Shown: positions 40,301 to 50,410 of the stretch, one piece after another | Layout: every line of letters begins with the position of its first letter | How positions within the stretch are numbered: position 1 is the stretch's first letter | NCBI RefSeq assembly: GCF_012273895.1 | Contig: NC_052102.1 | Location: 3,928,917-3,992,916 of the forward strand | Direction: 5' to 3' | Source: Zerene cesonia | Lineage: Eukaryota > Arthropoda > Insecta > Lepidoptera > Pieridae | DNA: 64,000 nucleotides | Translations under genes and position numbers: made by a program | Notes under the pieces: model-generated | What the model was told of the DNA's origin: nothing | Database searches by the model: none | Seen by the model: the letters and a program-made list of their open reading frames with translations, nothing else

Positions 40301-43300
40301 AATTAAATCATGAACCGGTCTCTATGAGTGCTATTGTATCTTTCAAATATGATTGGGGGAATTGGTAAGGTTTTTGGGGGAGTAACTAGCCACTACTGGG
40401 CCACTATAACAAGCTGAAAATTTATTTTATTTAAAAATTAAAATTATTTATTAGCCTGAGAATATCTGATACCAACGTTCAGCTTCCCTTTATTAACAAA
40501 AACGAAAGGTTTATGAAAATCATAACCAATTATTAAAGGATATTTCAAATTATCAGTATAGAGCTAATTAGAATATAAATGATTGTCGTCGCTGTAAAAC
40601 ATGGTGGTCGTCTGAACGATAATAATCATTTAATCGCCTCTAAATCTGCTAACAGCTACGTTGGTCGTGGAACATCAAACGACAGAACTTTCTTCGAAGC
40701 ACAACATCAAAGAGAATACGATCTACGACTGTGACTCAATTGGAAGCCATTACATTGAATTATATTTGATTATTGAGTTCTTCGATATATAGACGGAATT
40801 AACGATGCCTCAATTATGGATAAATATGCACATGGGTTACGTTGTGTTTACTCAGCCATGCTGATATAGAAGTAATTGGCGTAATGATAGTACAATGCGG
40901 TTACATAAAGGTTCCCTGCGTATATCGGGAGGTTAGCGGATGTCAACGGAGGGCGGACCGCAGTAAGTATATAAACATTTTCCGCGTACTTACTTCCATA
41001 AATTAGTTCCCGCTAAGGCGCGGTATAAATACGCGTATACACTCGACCGTTCTGTCATTGCGTACTAATCGTTTTAATTATTCACATTCTATAAGACGAA
41101 CACAAAAATCTTTACAGTTTGTCGCTTTATTAGAATTAAACATAGGTGAACAAAAAAACGTATAATAAGCACCTATAAAATTGTCGGGCAACAGCCGAAA
41201 GTGTTCTTTGAAAGAAAATTTTAAATTACACGCTATGAGGACCTCAAAAAATACTCGTTCGACAATCACCTATCATTACTCGTAGGAGGCGTCCGTTAAC
41301 GCACACAAAGGGTGGCAGGAGAGACGAAAATTAAAAGTTTCCACAAAATAAAACGAACAGATGTCAAATTAAACCGTCAAAGTAAAGATTACAAATGAAA
41401 TATTCACGGTGAAAGCGGGGCTCAGGCCCTGGTTATGTAAATAAGTGGCTACGAAAATGTACACAATTAGTTTACACGTTTTCTCCGTAGCGCCCTGTCA
41501 CCCCTCGCGGCATATTGCGCGGTGGTTGGGTGGAGGAGGCAGATTAGCCCACGATACACTCGCTAAGGGTACATTTACATGAATCATACATCTATTACAC
41601 ACTGTGTTCGGATAGGCTGCATGTGTTCTCTTCACATAACCTAGATAACAACCGATAGGGTTGAACAAACCTTTTTATAAACCACTAATTAAAAACAGAA
41701 CAATGTATATTTTAACAGTCGTTTGTCCATTTAACGCTGACATGTGTATTTCCATACATCTACTTCTCAATTTTATATGCGTTATTAAGTCCTTTACTAA
41801 TAGGCCCTTTGTGTAATATTATAGGTTTTATTTGTTGGCTATTTTCTGTACTTAATCCATTTAGTTTTAAGTAAAAGTGTACTTTGCAAGAAAATTCATT
41901 TGAACAAGATTCGTTATTAATGAATTACGCCATTTGTACACAATTCACTTGACAATCAGTATTGTATTGCCTTGTACCTAAAGATATTATAAAACATAAA
42001 ATACAAATATCGTATCACTACAGTTTGTCGGTTTATATAATCGTAACTAATTAAAGGACACCAACAAATATGTTTTCAAATTACTCACAGCTAAAAGAAT
42101 AGGGTTGTTACATGGAACAAAGAACATGGAAATGTTTTATTTAAATGAAAGACAAAGAGTAAGATGCGACTAGAGTGACAGCTAATCTCTTAATAAGACA
42201 CAAAGTAAAGTGAATTTGCAATGAGACAGCGCCTTTGAGGGGCGGTGTCGGCGCGTCAGCGTCGCGGCGCGGGGGCGACGTGCCTCCTTAATTCTTTTGT
42301 CGTTTTCAGCCCCGTCAAATATCGCGTTTCCTGTTTGCATACATTTACACTGACGCCCGCACTTACCCCAGCACCGCTCCGTCCGTCTCTCAAGAATAAA
42401 ATTAGTGTCGGCAGCGTGACACCAACTGAATTTAAGCTTAATAAGATATTTATAAAGAAATTTCCGATTCAGCAGCAAAGTTCAAAATTTGACTCGAACT
42501 ACGTAAAGAGTTCGTAGCATTTTCAATTTAAACTTGGAACAAGTTAAATAATGTTCGCGTTTTGCAAAACTCCATTCATTTAAGTAATTTAAGTAGATTA
42601 GCTTTTGAATCTATGGATTGCGTAGTCGTTCTCTAAAAAGCTTGTTTATAAGGTGTTCAATTAGTATTTTTTCAACAATTACTTAGCAAAATACATAACG
42701 AGGACGAAAACTAAACGAATGTGCTCTACTCATAGGAGCTCGGCTAACCCAAGTGAGCTTTCACGTAGAAGCTTTTGTATGCACTTTGCGCGTTTCCCTC
42801 GCGAAGTCGCGGCTAATGTGCACATAAATCAGCAGTAACACGGTCACCCGGGCCTCCTCGCTGCCGATAAAATTCCAAATTGTTTCCTCGCCCCCGGTGG
42901 GCGCCGCCCGCGCCCTCGGTTCGCTCTTAAACGCCGTTTCAAGTTGCACTTGTGAATCGCACTTTTTACTGTTCTCGAAATTGGCGTTGCGAATTGCTTT
43001 TCTTCCTCGCAACTTTTATGGGCGCTCAGCGTCGCGGGATCGCGCTTTACGAATGTAACCGAAATTGGTACGCGATTTTACTTTTTTCAACTCGCGAACT
43101 ATCGCGAATCGAACAGGCACAATGGCATTGGCAAATGCGAGCCAATTAGAAGATTAAGCGTTGACAATTACAGTGTTGGATCGCGATCGTATATCAACAA
43201 TTATCGTACGAGAGCGATAAATGGGCAACGAGACTCGTGTACGTGTAAGCGCGGTGCACCCAGCGCAACCTCATCGAATATTATCAACGTGCACTGTCCA

Positions 43301-45599
43301 CTGACCAGTTGACCGCCATTTTTATTTTCTTTACAAATTTATAGTGAATTATTAACATCAAAATAGGATGTTCTTTATAACAAGACTTTCGAAAAACATT
43401 CCTACTTCAAACTGCGCACATTTTATACGCTGAACATCGGTCACAAAATTCGAAACAAAATTGAATAATTTGACAGTAAAATCATAACATTTCACAATGT
43501 GTCCATTCTATAGCTATTCTACAGATCTTGGTGAGTTATACTAGTTCTTTCGTCGTTTTAAATAATGTTTACGACTCAATTTTCTACAATCCACTTGTAA
43601 ACATTTAACATCAAAGCGATTCCGTGGAAACAATTAGATCACAATATTGTCTCGGGAGATATCCAGTGTAAAATATGGCGAACCATTTATCATACAAAAT
43701 GTGAATGTTTATATAAAGAATGGTGGTGAGAAGTAAATCAAGGCGGTTGTCGTGTGCCAAGATTGTGATTATGTGTTGGCAGAGTTCGCCGCGGAGACAT
43801 CTTCACTACGTATTTCTTTGATTACACTAAATAAATGTGCTATGAGAATTAAATAGATGACCACATCAAATATATCGTACTTACATATTTTGTAAGGCTA
43901 AGTTTTATTTTACATTCATACAAATGATCGTCCTGAAGAACTAAACCCAACTAATTTAACATACTAGTAAACAACGATAAAAAATAATTAATTTAATTGT
44001 CATAACAAAAAAACTATCTCCACCCTTTAGCTCCATGTGCACCCGACGTGTAACAATATTTGCAGAGCAAATGAAAAATGAGTCCGCGTTAAACAAACTT
44101 AAAGCGTTCGTTTACAATGAGACAGGTTTTAAAACGCAGCTTACCGCATTAGCTCTACCGCTTAGCTTGGCAACTAGCAGCCGACGGACGGACATATTTA
44201 CATTATTCTATTACGCCTGTTATGATAATCTCTTGGGGATGAATGCAGCTAATGTGGTCGGATTTAGCATACCGCATTTTTGCTTTATTCGTTTTGATAT
44301 GCAGATTTAATCTCCGCAGCGGAAAATTTAAACTTTGCGCGTTAATGTCGACCGATTCGTATTCTTTATTGGCATGGCTAGGAGACAGTTCAGTTATAGT
44401 ATAAAATTCTTTGGCCTGATTGAAAATTTTCATCTTTTGGTGCATAGAAGTAGATTCTACCAGAAATTATAAATGTAGAAATTATAAACGTATTATTGTA
44501 ATCATTGGCTATCACGGCAGGCATTTAAAACATACCTAGCACTTGATTTAGAACATTCTCGCGACAATTCGGCAGATCTCAGTGGAGCAATTCAATTACA
44601 TCGAAAGATCCCTCATAAGCGAATCGTTTTTCCGTGTCATTAATTTTTTCGAACGGCACAGGGCTCGGCGCGATATGGCGGGGTGGGTCCGCGGCTATCT
44701 TGTTAGATAATGCTGATTTATACGGGCGGGCGACGGCCACGATTCGTCGCGCATCGTCACCGGGCGACGCGAATGTCGCGCGAAATCGCCACGTCGCGTC
44801 CTGTTTATTTAGCGACGCGAGTACGCCTGAGTCCGTCGTTCATTTGTGACGGTTAGTTGGCGAGATTTATGCTAATCGACGAGGCCGAGTCGGATAAGCC
44901 CGCGTGTGGCAAATTATCCCCCATTGTGATGTTCATCTCTTTTTATGCGATATTTTCACGGTTTAATTAATAGCATTTTGGAGGATGCGCGGTATCGCAA
45001 ACGTAAAATAATTATATCCAATAGTACAATTCTTATACCGACACGTTAGTATTATCGAATAAGTACTTAAAGACGCTTGTTTTAACATTTTTACCATAAG
45101 GTAACATAAGCTATCTGCATAACTATGATACAGATGTAATAAATGAGTTCCATAGAAGTTCAATGAATAACGTGTGATCGATATGACGAATCAAGTTTAC
45201 ATTTAAAATGATTGCCAGATCGATACATTCTTTAATACAGGTACATATGAGATACATTAAACAACATCATCGCTAATAAAATTTCAAAACAAGCTTTATT
45301 TAGACGACTCAGAAGTTGTACTTATATTGATGCCATTTGTAAAGAAATAAAGACATAAAGCGTGTGTGATAAGCCGTGTTTCTAACATGGCCGCATACGT
45401 TATCAGAGGTCACGTTAGCGAATTTGTCACGATCGGTGAGCTGTCGCCTTGATTTACGCAGCCCGCGATAACGTCGCCGACTGTGGAGCCTATGGCCAGC
45501 TTCATGTGAGAATGCAACTAAATAAATTTAAAGCTGAATACATACGCACATATAAAACTTGAAAGTCTAAACGTTTTCGCGGCTTAAACACAACTTTCT

Positions 45600-45638
<39 letters not shown>

Positions 45639-48600
45639 GTTGCATGGAAATAGATAGTGAAAGATGTTGATGTCCATGAGACAAAAATTTTTCGAAAGTC
45701 ATCACAAAATTCCTTATAAATACTTTATTTTTCATAACTTTGGTTGCTTGTGTAACAAAAGATGCAATAGAAAGCATTTATAACCTCAAAAATTATACCT
45801 ACCATAAAAATATTAAAATATCTCTAACCGAATACATAATCACTATGTTAGGGTTATAAATATGTTCATTATCCATACGTAACCGTGTTTATGAATGATT
45901 GCAACTAAATTATATATTAATAAAGGTTATGGGCTAAATGCATAAGTTCCTACGAACTACGATAAATTACTAATAATAAGCAGGCTGTGCAGAAATTAAT
46001 TACGATAAAGTTACACGATGATTATAATAATTATCTTGTTGACATTTATTGTTATCAGATGTCTAGACGGGCCCTTAACCAATAGATGCCTAGTTGCAAT
46101 ATATATGTATTTTTTTAATCACTGTAAAGATTCATTGTTATTAAAAAAAAAAATCACAGATTCACAATAAATTTAGTTTAGTATGATATTTGATATGTAA
46201 ATTTTTTGTTTAAACAAAAAAATTGAGGTTTAGTTTTCGCTCTAATCAATTCAATAAAAAAACATTTTCATTTCATTACAGCGATTGATTCAAAATTGCG
46301 GCTGATTTTTCGTTAGATGTGAACTTTGAAATTGACCTATAATAGCCCAAGTAGGACGGTTTGGAAGCAAACAAATCTGATTAACTTTTATTTTCACTCA
46401 CGATCGAAATCAATAACACTTTTTACTTTAATTAGGGCGCGTTTTACAGCGTTTTGGTTTGTTCGGTTGTAGTCTGAGTGTCGGGCAATTGGCCATTGTT
46501 TCTTTGAGGCGCGACGGCCACGCTTCGCGCCGCTGCAACCTACCACCTACCTTATCGTCTATCGTCGCATATTGCCTTGATCTCGTTAAACAATCGCTTT
46601 TAAATCTTTTTAATTTTAAAATTTCCTATCGTTTTACTTTTTTAATTCCTTAATGAAAGAATAAAGTAAACCTTATTACAAGCGTACAATTAAGCACAAA
46701 TTCGCCTGCCCCGCTATAAGATGATTGAGCCTATCATGATAAAAATCACATCATATCAAAACTGTGTTTTTCATTTATAATTTTTGTATTGAATTCTTAA
46801 TACCAGTCTCCATCCATTCATTATTTTTATTACTACTGTAAAGCTCAAATGTAAAAGGATGAAATTGAATGAATTGGAATTTACAGGTACTTTTAATTAA
46901 CCTATAAATCGCTAACTGTATTCATTATCAAAACATAAATCCTATTGATGTTTAAATTTTTTCAAGTAAATTAAATTTTTATTAATTATTCCGAATCTAT
47001 TTATTTTAATTAGGGAAAAGTATTCTTAAAAATGATTCATTCCTAATCAATCTTATATCTTTAATTTTTAGTTTTATAGCATTGAATTGCTTTATAAATG
47101 AGAAATTTTGAAAGAATAGAAAAAATTTGATCACGAGGCAGGATTCGTACCTGCGTTTCTTGCCTAACCGTTGCTACCTACGGTTACGGAACGGTACGGA
47201 AACGCAGGTCAATCTTATATCTTGTTTACAGCGCTCCTAGAAAAAATTCGCTGCTGAGGTCAGATAACCAATATACACCTAGTACAAGATAATCTCCCGG
47301 CACTTACCTTCCAGTTTTGGTGATAATCATTTCAGTGCCGAGTTCATTGAATTTATCCCACAACTCCTTTGTCTCGAGGTGACACTGTATGTGTTTCATC
47401 TCTTCACTGGACCATCGTTCAATCAGCTGTGGGTTCCTGGGCGTTGGGGACATGGCCCTGGAGCCACCGGGCCCTCCGCTCATAGACCCAGCTTCGGATG
47501 TAGAGGACACATCCACAGGGGAATCACGCTCATATTCTGGTAACGGTGGCGAAGGAGACCCCGATGCTGACGCGGCAGCGTCTACGAATTTTTCTGAAAA
47601 CATATTAGTTATGTTACTCCTTTATTTAATATATGATAATACACATTATGTATATTAAAAATACTTCGATAGAGAAGAGACATATGGTAGTGTGGATCTA
47701 TTATTCCCTTAAACTTTGAATCCATTTACCAAGTCTTAAAATACAAGAATTTTAAAAATACAATAATTGGTTATGATTATTCTTATTAGAATAGACAGAG
47801 AAATTATTCTTATTAGAATATTTTTTAAGTCGATTTTTTTTATATTCATCTACATAATCTTACTGTTTATGAATTATCCATACCTAAGTCTAGAAGCAAG
47901 CTACATAACCATTCTGAAAATAAAATACTTGAAAATCTTAATAAAATCTTTACTATACACAAAAAGAGTTATTGCAATGTGAATTAAAAATATAAATATT
48001 ATTAGCATCAAAATATGTATGTATTTAAAAACACATTTGTAATTTTTTTTTTATTAAATAAAATAATTAAAGTTGATTTGAATATTTCGGCGTTTTTTAT
48101 TAATTATTTTTAAAAATTTAAATAAGTATTATTTCAAATACATGACAGAATGAATTTATTAAATAATTATAAACGATTAAAGGAACGCATTCATAAATCA
48201 CCGAAAAAAAAAGATTTAATTTTACTAAACAAGAATGAGTGACCTACCAGCACAAGAACCTATTCAACTATATTTTTTTGCAATAAAAAAATGAGATTAC
48301 AATATAAACACAAAATTTCCTATATAACATATATAACATAGACGTGTGAGATAAGATCATTGAATGATATTTATTAATAAAATGAATAATAATCAATATC
48401 CTCTTACTTTTTCATACGTATATTTTCTACAATGTATTGAAGAAACAAATTTATCCTTTGTAAAAGTTCTAGAAAGTTCACTTATGCCTCCCTATTTTTA
48501 AAGATTCGTTCAATGTTAAATGGTTTTTTATTAACCCTTATTATTTAATTTTTTAAATAATAGAAAGGTATACAATATAATTTCATTTAACATTCGTGAC

Positions 48601-49866
48601 ACATTTCTACGTTGGTATTACACAAAACAGAACTTTATTTGTATTTTGTGTAGAGATAAATCTTATTTAATCACGTATTATTTTTTTATTTTTTATTAAC
48701 GTATTATTGAAAGTTTTAAAGATTTTTATAAGAATAGGTACCGCATATAACTATAACTTATTCTGCGATTTTGTTCTTATTGTAATACTTAATTTATCAG
48801 GTCAGTAGGCAGAATATTTATTTTATTCTTCTGATACCTAATTGGAATAAAGGTACAGGTATTACATTTTAATGCATATTATTAGAAAGCAATATGTTAT
48901 TGAACAGTTGTATATTATGTAGGTATTGTATTAATAATTCCAGATTTTTTTCTCAATATATATAATACATTTCTAGACCAAAAATTTTAGCTACAGTCGT
49001 TCTTTCGAATTCACTCGGTAAGTATACTGGGTGGAGACGATACAATATTAAATTAAACTACTCATACATACAGACGCTCGTAGTCTTCATGCCAGAAATG
49101 AATTAAACAAAAACCAATAATTTTGTCAGATAACGTCATTGTTTGTTTTCATGATTTAATATATTCAATCATCATTGATTTAATATATAAGTATTTACAA
49201 AACGAAGTATTCAAACTTGTAACGAACCTGCGCTGTAGAATATGACACTGCGCCGGTGCCACATATCTAGTGACTATATCACAGATTAGTAAACGAATTG
49301 TTACAAATGATGATCTATTTTGTTTCCGTTTAGTACAAATTAATTTGTAAGTTTTTCTTTTTTAAATTTTTGTGACATGTTTTCAAAATTCTGTTATCAA
49401 ATATATTTCATTTGTCTAAAAAAGTTATACTGCAGTTAGTACATAGGTGTTTTGTTGTCAAATAGTCATTCATCTAAAAAATCAAACAAGTTTTTCTTAA
49501 AATCGATTTTTTTTACATAGATTATTAAATTATCTCTAGGTAGAGCTGAAATATTAATCAACTGACACAAGACTTTTCAAAAGCATTAAAATTATATTTT
49601 TGCTGCACATATAAATTATTTCTTATTGAAAGCTTACCCAATGGAGTCAAAGTGTCTTCTCTAGGGTCTCTTAGTCTTCGCCGCTCTCGTCTCTCCTGTC
49701 TATCCCTGGCCATAATGGCTGCAATGGAGAAGTCAGTGGCACATGGCCTCGCCGAGCACTCCTCCTCCATGGCTGGCCGCTCCCGGCCCTCACTCTGCAG
49801 CAGCATCAAGCTCACAGCCTCAGGAAACCGGCTTCGGGCCCACACGTCACCGACCGTGCATCCCAT
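21875..49866 (-). CDS. mid/H15: T-box transcription factor, Tbx20/midline/H15 class (six coding exons)
   Basis: Coding segments 49638-49866, 47308-47593, 31561-31834, 31210-31374, 22922-22998 and 21875-22313 join in frame to 1470 nt, or 489 residues plus TAA. Every junction is GT-AG and the phases fit (1, 2, 0, 0, 2). Seen in order: eh1-like motif FSIAAIM at residues 46-52, Arg-rich stretch 54-68, Ser/Pro/acidic linker about 80-135, T-box about 145-340, then a Pro/His tail. T-box landmarks are GRRMFPTVRVSF (171-182), the KADPPAPARLYPHPDSPF region, LTNNEMDKNGQ, LNSMHKYQPRIHLV, FTAVTAYQNQL (308-318) and PFAKGFRDSSR (328-338). These are closest to Tbx20/mid/H15. Family knowledge: a nuclear DNA-binding regulator, often a repressor through Groucho, in heart, nervous system, segment and ventral appendage patterning. 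The start at 49866 has an in-frame TGA three codons upstream; Met21 and Met33 are alternatives. Assignment to mid or H15 is open. Confidence 0.93.
22314..22921 (-). other. Intron 5 of the T-box gene
   Basis: 608 bp bounded by GTAAAT and TTTAATTTCAG. Short open frames occur on both strands but none has recognisable content. Confidence 0.85.
22922..22998 (-). CDS. mid/H15: Coding exon 5: C-terminal DNA-contact helix of the T-box
   Basis: A 77-bp exon too short for a simple ORF scan, found by looking for the missing end of the T-box. Acceptor TTGTTTCAG is followed by codons for ITKLKIDSNPFAKGFRDSSR and then LTEFE, ending in AG before the donor GTAAAT. The PFAKGFRD stretch (residues 328-335) is the helix that enters the minor groove in T-box structures. 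The last two bases join the G of exon 6 to give Arg344. It completes the domain without a frame change. Confidence 0.95.
22999..31209 (-). other. Intron 4 of the T-box gene, with candidate regulatory blocks
   Basis: 8.2 kb splitting the T-box between YQNQL and ITKLKID. No nested gene is seen. GC-richer, repeat-poor blocks occur near 23280-23330, 23550-23760, 26880-26950, 27460-27540, 28140-28200, 29930-30010 and 30480-30560. It carries two perfect cAMP-response palindromes (TGACGTCA at 26927 and 29149), the first fused to a T-box site. Confidence 0.8.
26927..26939 (-). promoter_or_regulatory. Composite CRE and T-box binding site
   Basis: TGACGTCACACCT: a full CREB/ATF palindrome TGACGTCA (26927-26934) overlapping TCACACCT (26932-26939), the complement of the T-box consensus AGGTGTGA. 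It lies in a GC-rich block of intron 4. Function is inferred from motif match only. Confidence 0.35.
31210..31374 (-). CDS. mid/H15: Coding exon 4: T-box, dimer and DNA-contact segment
   Basis: Exactly 55 codons (residues 264-318), phase 0 at both ends, between acceptor TTGTTTCAG and donor GTAAGTAAG. It encodes LVLNSMHKYQPRIHLV and then FIFPECVFTAVTAYQNQL, the most conserved T-box signature. It is separated from exon 3 by an intron of only 186 bp. Codon use is mixed, unlike the GC-saturated exon 3. Confidence 0.96.
31561..31834 (-). CDS. mid/H15: Coding exon 3: core of the T-box
   Basis: Residues 173-263, running from RMFPTVRVSF to LTNNEMDKNGQ. The acceptor is TTTATTTGTAG. The donor is CAG|GTTAGA, with T rather than A or G at intron position +3, so it is a weaker site than the others in this gene. 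The exon encodes the central beta-barrel strands, including KRYRYAYHRSSWLVAGKAD, and the LRKQVVSFEKVKLTNN segment typical of Tbx20. It is far more GC-rich than its neighbours, with mostly G or C third positions, which creates long overlapping open frames on both strands that should not be read as genes. Confidence 0.95.
35880..35985 (-). repeat. tRNA-related SINE-like fragment, copy B
   Basis: Shares AAAGAATACAAAA, GGATCATGAGGC and a decayed B box (complement of 35907-35917) with copy C at 47.1 kb, in the same orientation. Confidence 0.4.
36743..36793. repeat. Imperfect inverted repeat, 22-bp arms
   Basis: Arms 36743-36764 and 36772-36793 pair at 19 of 22 positions around a 7-bp spacer. Each arm contains GAATTC near its inner end. 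Could form a cruciform or be a remnant of a small element. Confidence 0.6.
40243..40264. repeat. Perfect 10-bp palindrome with 2-bp spacer
   Basis: GTCTAGATAG, CA, CTATCTAGAC. Possible dimeric factor site or chance palindrome in intron 2. Confidence 0.6.
41024..41060 (+). promoter_or_regulatory. Candidate TATA-Inr core promoter, antisense within intron 2
   Basis: TATAAATA at 41024-41031, flanked by GC-rich CGCGG and CGCG, with an initiator-like TCATTG at 41055-41060. The distance from the first T to the putative +1 A at 41057 is 33 bases, within the usual window. No protein-coding exon was recognised downstream, so any product would probably be noncoding. Confidence 0.3.
42230..43260. promoter_or_regulatory. 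Cluster of GC-rich islands in intron 2 (candidate enhancers)
   Basis: Blocks at about 42230-42400 and 42780-43260 are clearly richer in CG and CpG than their flanks and free of repeats. They produce overlapping short open frames on both strands with no protein signature, which is typical of conserved noncoding DNA in compact form. Enhancer role is inference. Confidence 0.3.
44580..44910. promoter_or_regulatory. CpG-rich island in intron 2 (candidate enhancer)
   Basis: Dense CG dinucleotides (CGGGCGGGCGACGGCCACG, then many GTCGCG and CGACGCG words) in otherwise AT-rich intron. A plus-strand open frame (44634-44849) shows no recognisable domain. Confidence 0.3.
45602..45637 (+). repeat. (GT)18 microsatellite
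   Basis: Eighteen uninterrupted GT units in intron 2. Likely length-polymorphic. Confidence 0.97.
47108..47215 (-). repeat. tRNA-related SINE-like fragment, copy C, with hairpin
   Basis: B-box-like GGTACGAATCC (complement of 47141-47151) and the shared flank GATCACGAGGC. It is followed by a perfect 11-bp inverted repeat (47149-47159 with 47199-47209) enclosing a second one (AACCGT at 47166 with ACGGTT at 47180). Confidence 0.45.
47308..47593 (-). CDS. mid/H15: Coding exon 2: linker and start of the T-box
   Basis: Residues 77-172. The acceptor is TATGTTTTCAG and the donor is GTAAGTG. The split codon with exon 1 gives Glu77 and that with exon 3 gives Arg172. The first half is an unstructured Ser/Gly/Pro linker (SGSPSPPLPEYERDSP, then SMSGGPGGSRAMSPTPRNPQ), with several SP and TP sites that could be phosphorylated. 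The T-box begins at about residue 145 with IQCHLETKELWDKFNELGTE, the standard first strand and helix of the fold, followed by MIITKTGR. An open plus-strand frame over the same bases is a shadow. Confidence 0.93.
47594..49637 (-). other. Intron 1 of the T-box gene
   Basis: 2.0 kb, very AT-rich, between GTAAGC and ATGTTTTCAG. It contains an 18-bp perfect direct repeat (47776-47793 and 47803-47820). No gene or enhancer-like GC block is seen. Confidence 0.85.
49638..49866 (-). CDS. mid/H15: Coding exon 1: N-terminus with eh1 repressor motif
   Basis: Encodes residues 1-76 plus the first base of codon 77. It ends TTG G before the donor GTAAGC. The motif DFSIAAIMA at residues 45-53 fits the engrailed-homology-1 pattern that recruits Groucho/TLE corepressors, a known feature of Tbx20 and insect Midline. 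It is followed by a strongly basic Arg/Glu run (residues 54-68) that could act as a nuclear signal. The first ATG has an in-frame stop just upstream if the leader is unspliced. A spliced leader joining at an acceptor-like tract near 49935 is possible, so the exact N-terminus is less sure than the exon. Confidence 0.85.
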
Positions 49867-50410
49867 TACAGATCATAATATTCGAAACCACGACTAATTT
49901 ATAATTTATAAACCACTACGATTCGAACCTGAAATACATGCAACGTAATCTGACTGTTCCGAAACTTTAAAAAGTTTAAACTATCGTAAAATAGTTCGCA
50001 GACACTATTTGGAAATAATAAAACGAACTACAATCAGTTTTATCGTGAATGTGTTGTCACCGCGATCGGAAGTTTCGGAATAGAGGGAAAACTTTTTACG
50101 CGCGCAAAGGACGCAGAGAGAGCAGACCGGTGCGACTTCGCGCGTTGTGGACCAGACTGAGGCGGTGGCGAGGCGGCGACGAGGCGCAGGGAGGGGCCTG
50201 CATCGCCGCCCTACGCCACCACACTTCGACCACGCACACACAACCGCTTTTTTATTATTTCTTTCTTACGTCTGCCGTCTCTTTCGCACCTCAAGCGCTC
50301 GCAACTCTGCGTCTCGCTCGCGAGGTGAGTTTTTCTCCGCGTGATAACTATTGAAATTCGCTAAATGGCTCACCGCGGCACTGAAAAGGCTCTCGTTAAA
50401 CGGTGAGTCG
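49867..50410. promoter_or_regulatory. 5' flank and probable promoter region of the T-box gene, possibly bidirectional
   Basis: GC-rich segment (about 50045-50330) directly upstream of coding exon 1. On the minus strand a TCAGTC initiator (50155-50160, +1 A at 50158) would give a 5' UTR of about 290 bases. No convincing TATA box is at the right distance, and a downstream promoter element is not well placed. On the plus strand two consensus splice donors, GAG|GTGAGT (50325) and CG|GTGAGT (50403), hint at divergent transcription. Confidence 0.35.

Larger units (their letters stand above)
31835..47307 (-). other. Intron 2 of the T-box gene (15.5 kb)
   Basis: Interrupts the T-box at GR|RMFP. No nested coding gene is recognisable. 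It contains two SINE-like copies (35.9 and 47.1 kb), a (GT)18 microsatellite, several inverted repeats, a TATA-Inr core at 41.0 kb, and GC-rich islands at about 33.3-33.9, 34.25-34.4, 42.2-42.4, 42.78-43.26 and 44.58-44.9 kb that look like candidate enhancers. Confidence 0.8.

Noticed and set aside
49900..49915. TATAAATTATAAAT on the minus strand upstream of exon 1 as a TATA box
   Set aside because: A start 30 bases downstream would fall at about the ATG itself, leaving almost no leader; the AT run is likely chance.
50049..50354. Arg/Thr-rich plus-strand frame at the promoter
   Set aside because: Composition follows the GC-rich promoter; in-frame content is not protein-like and a consensus donor cuts it.
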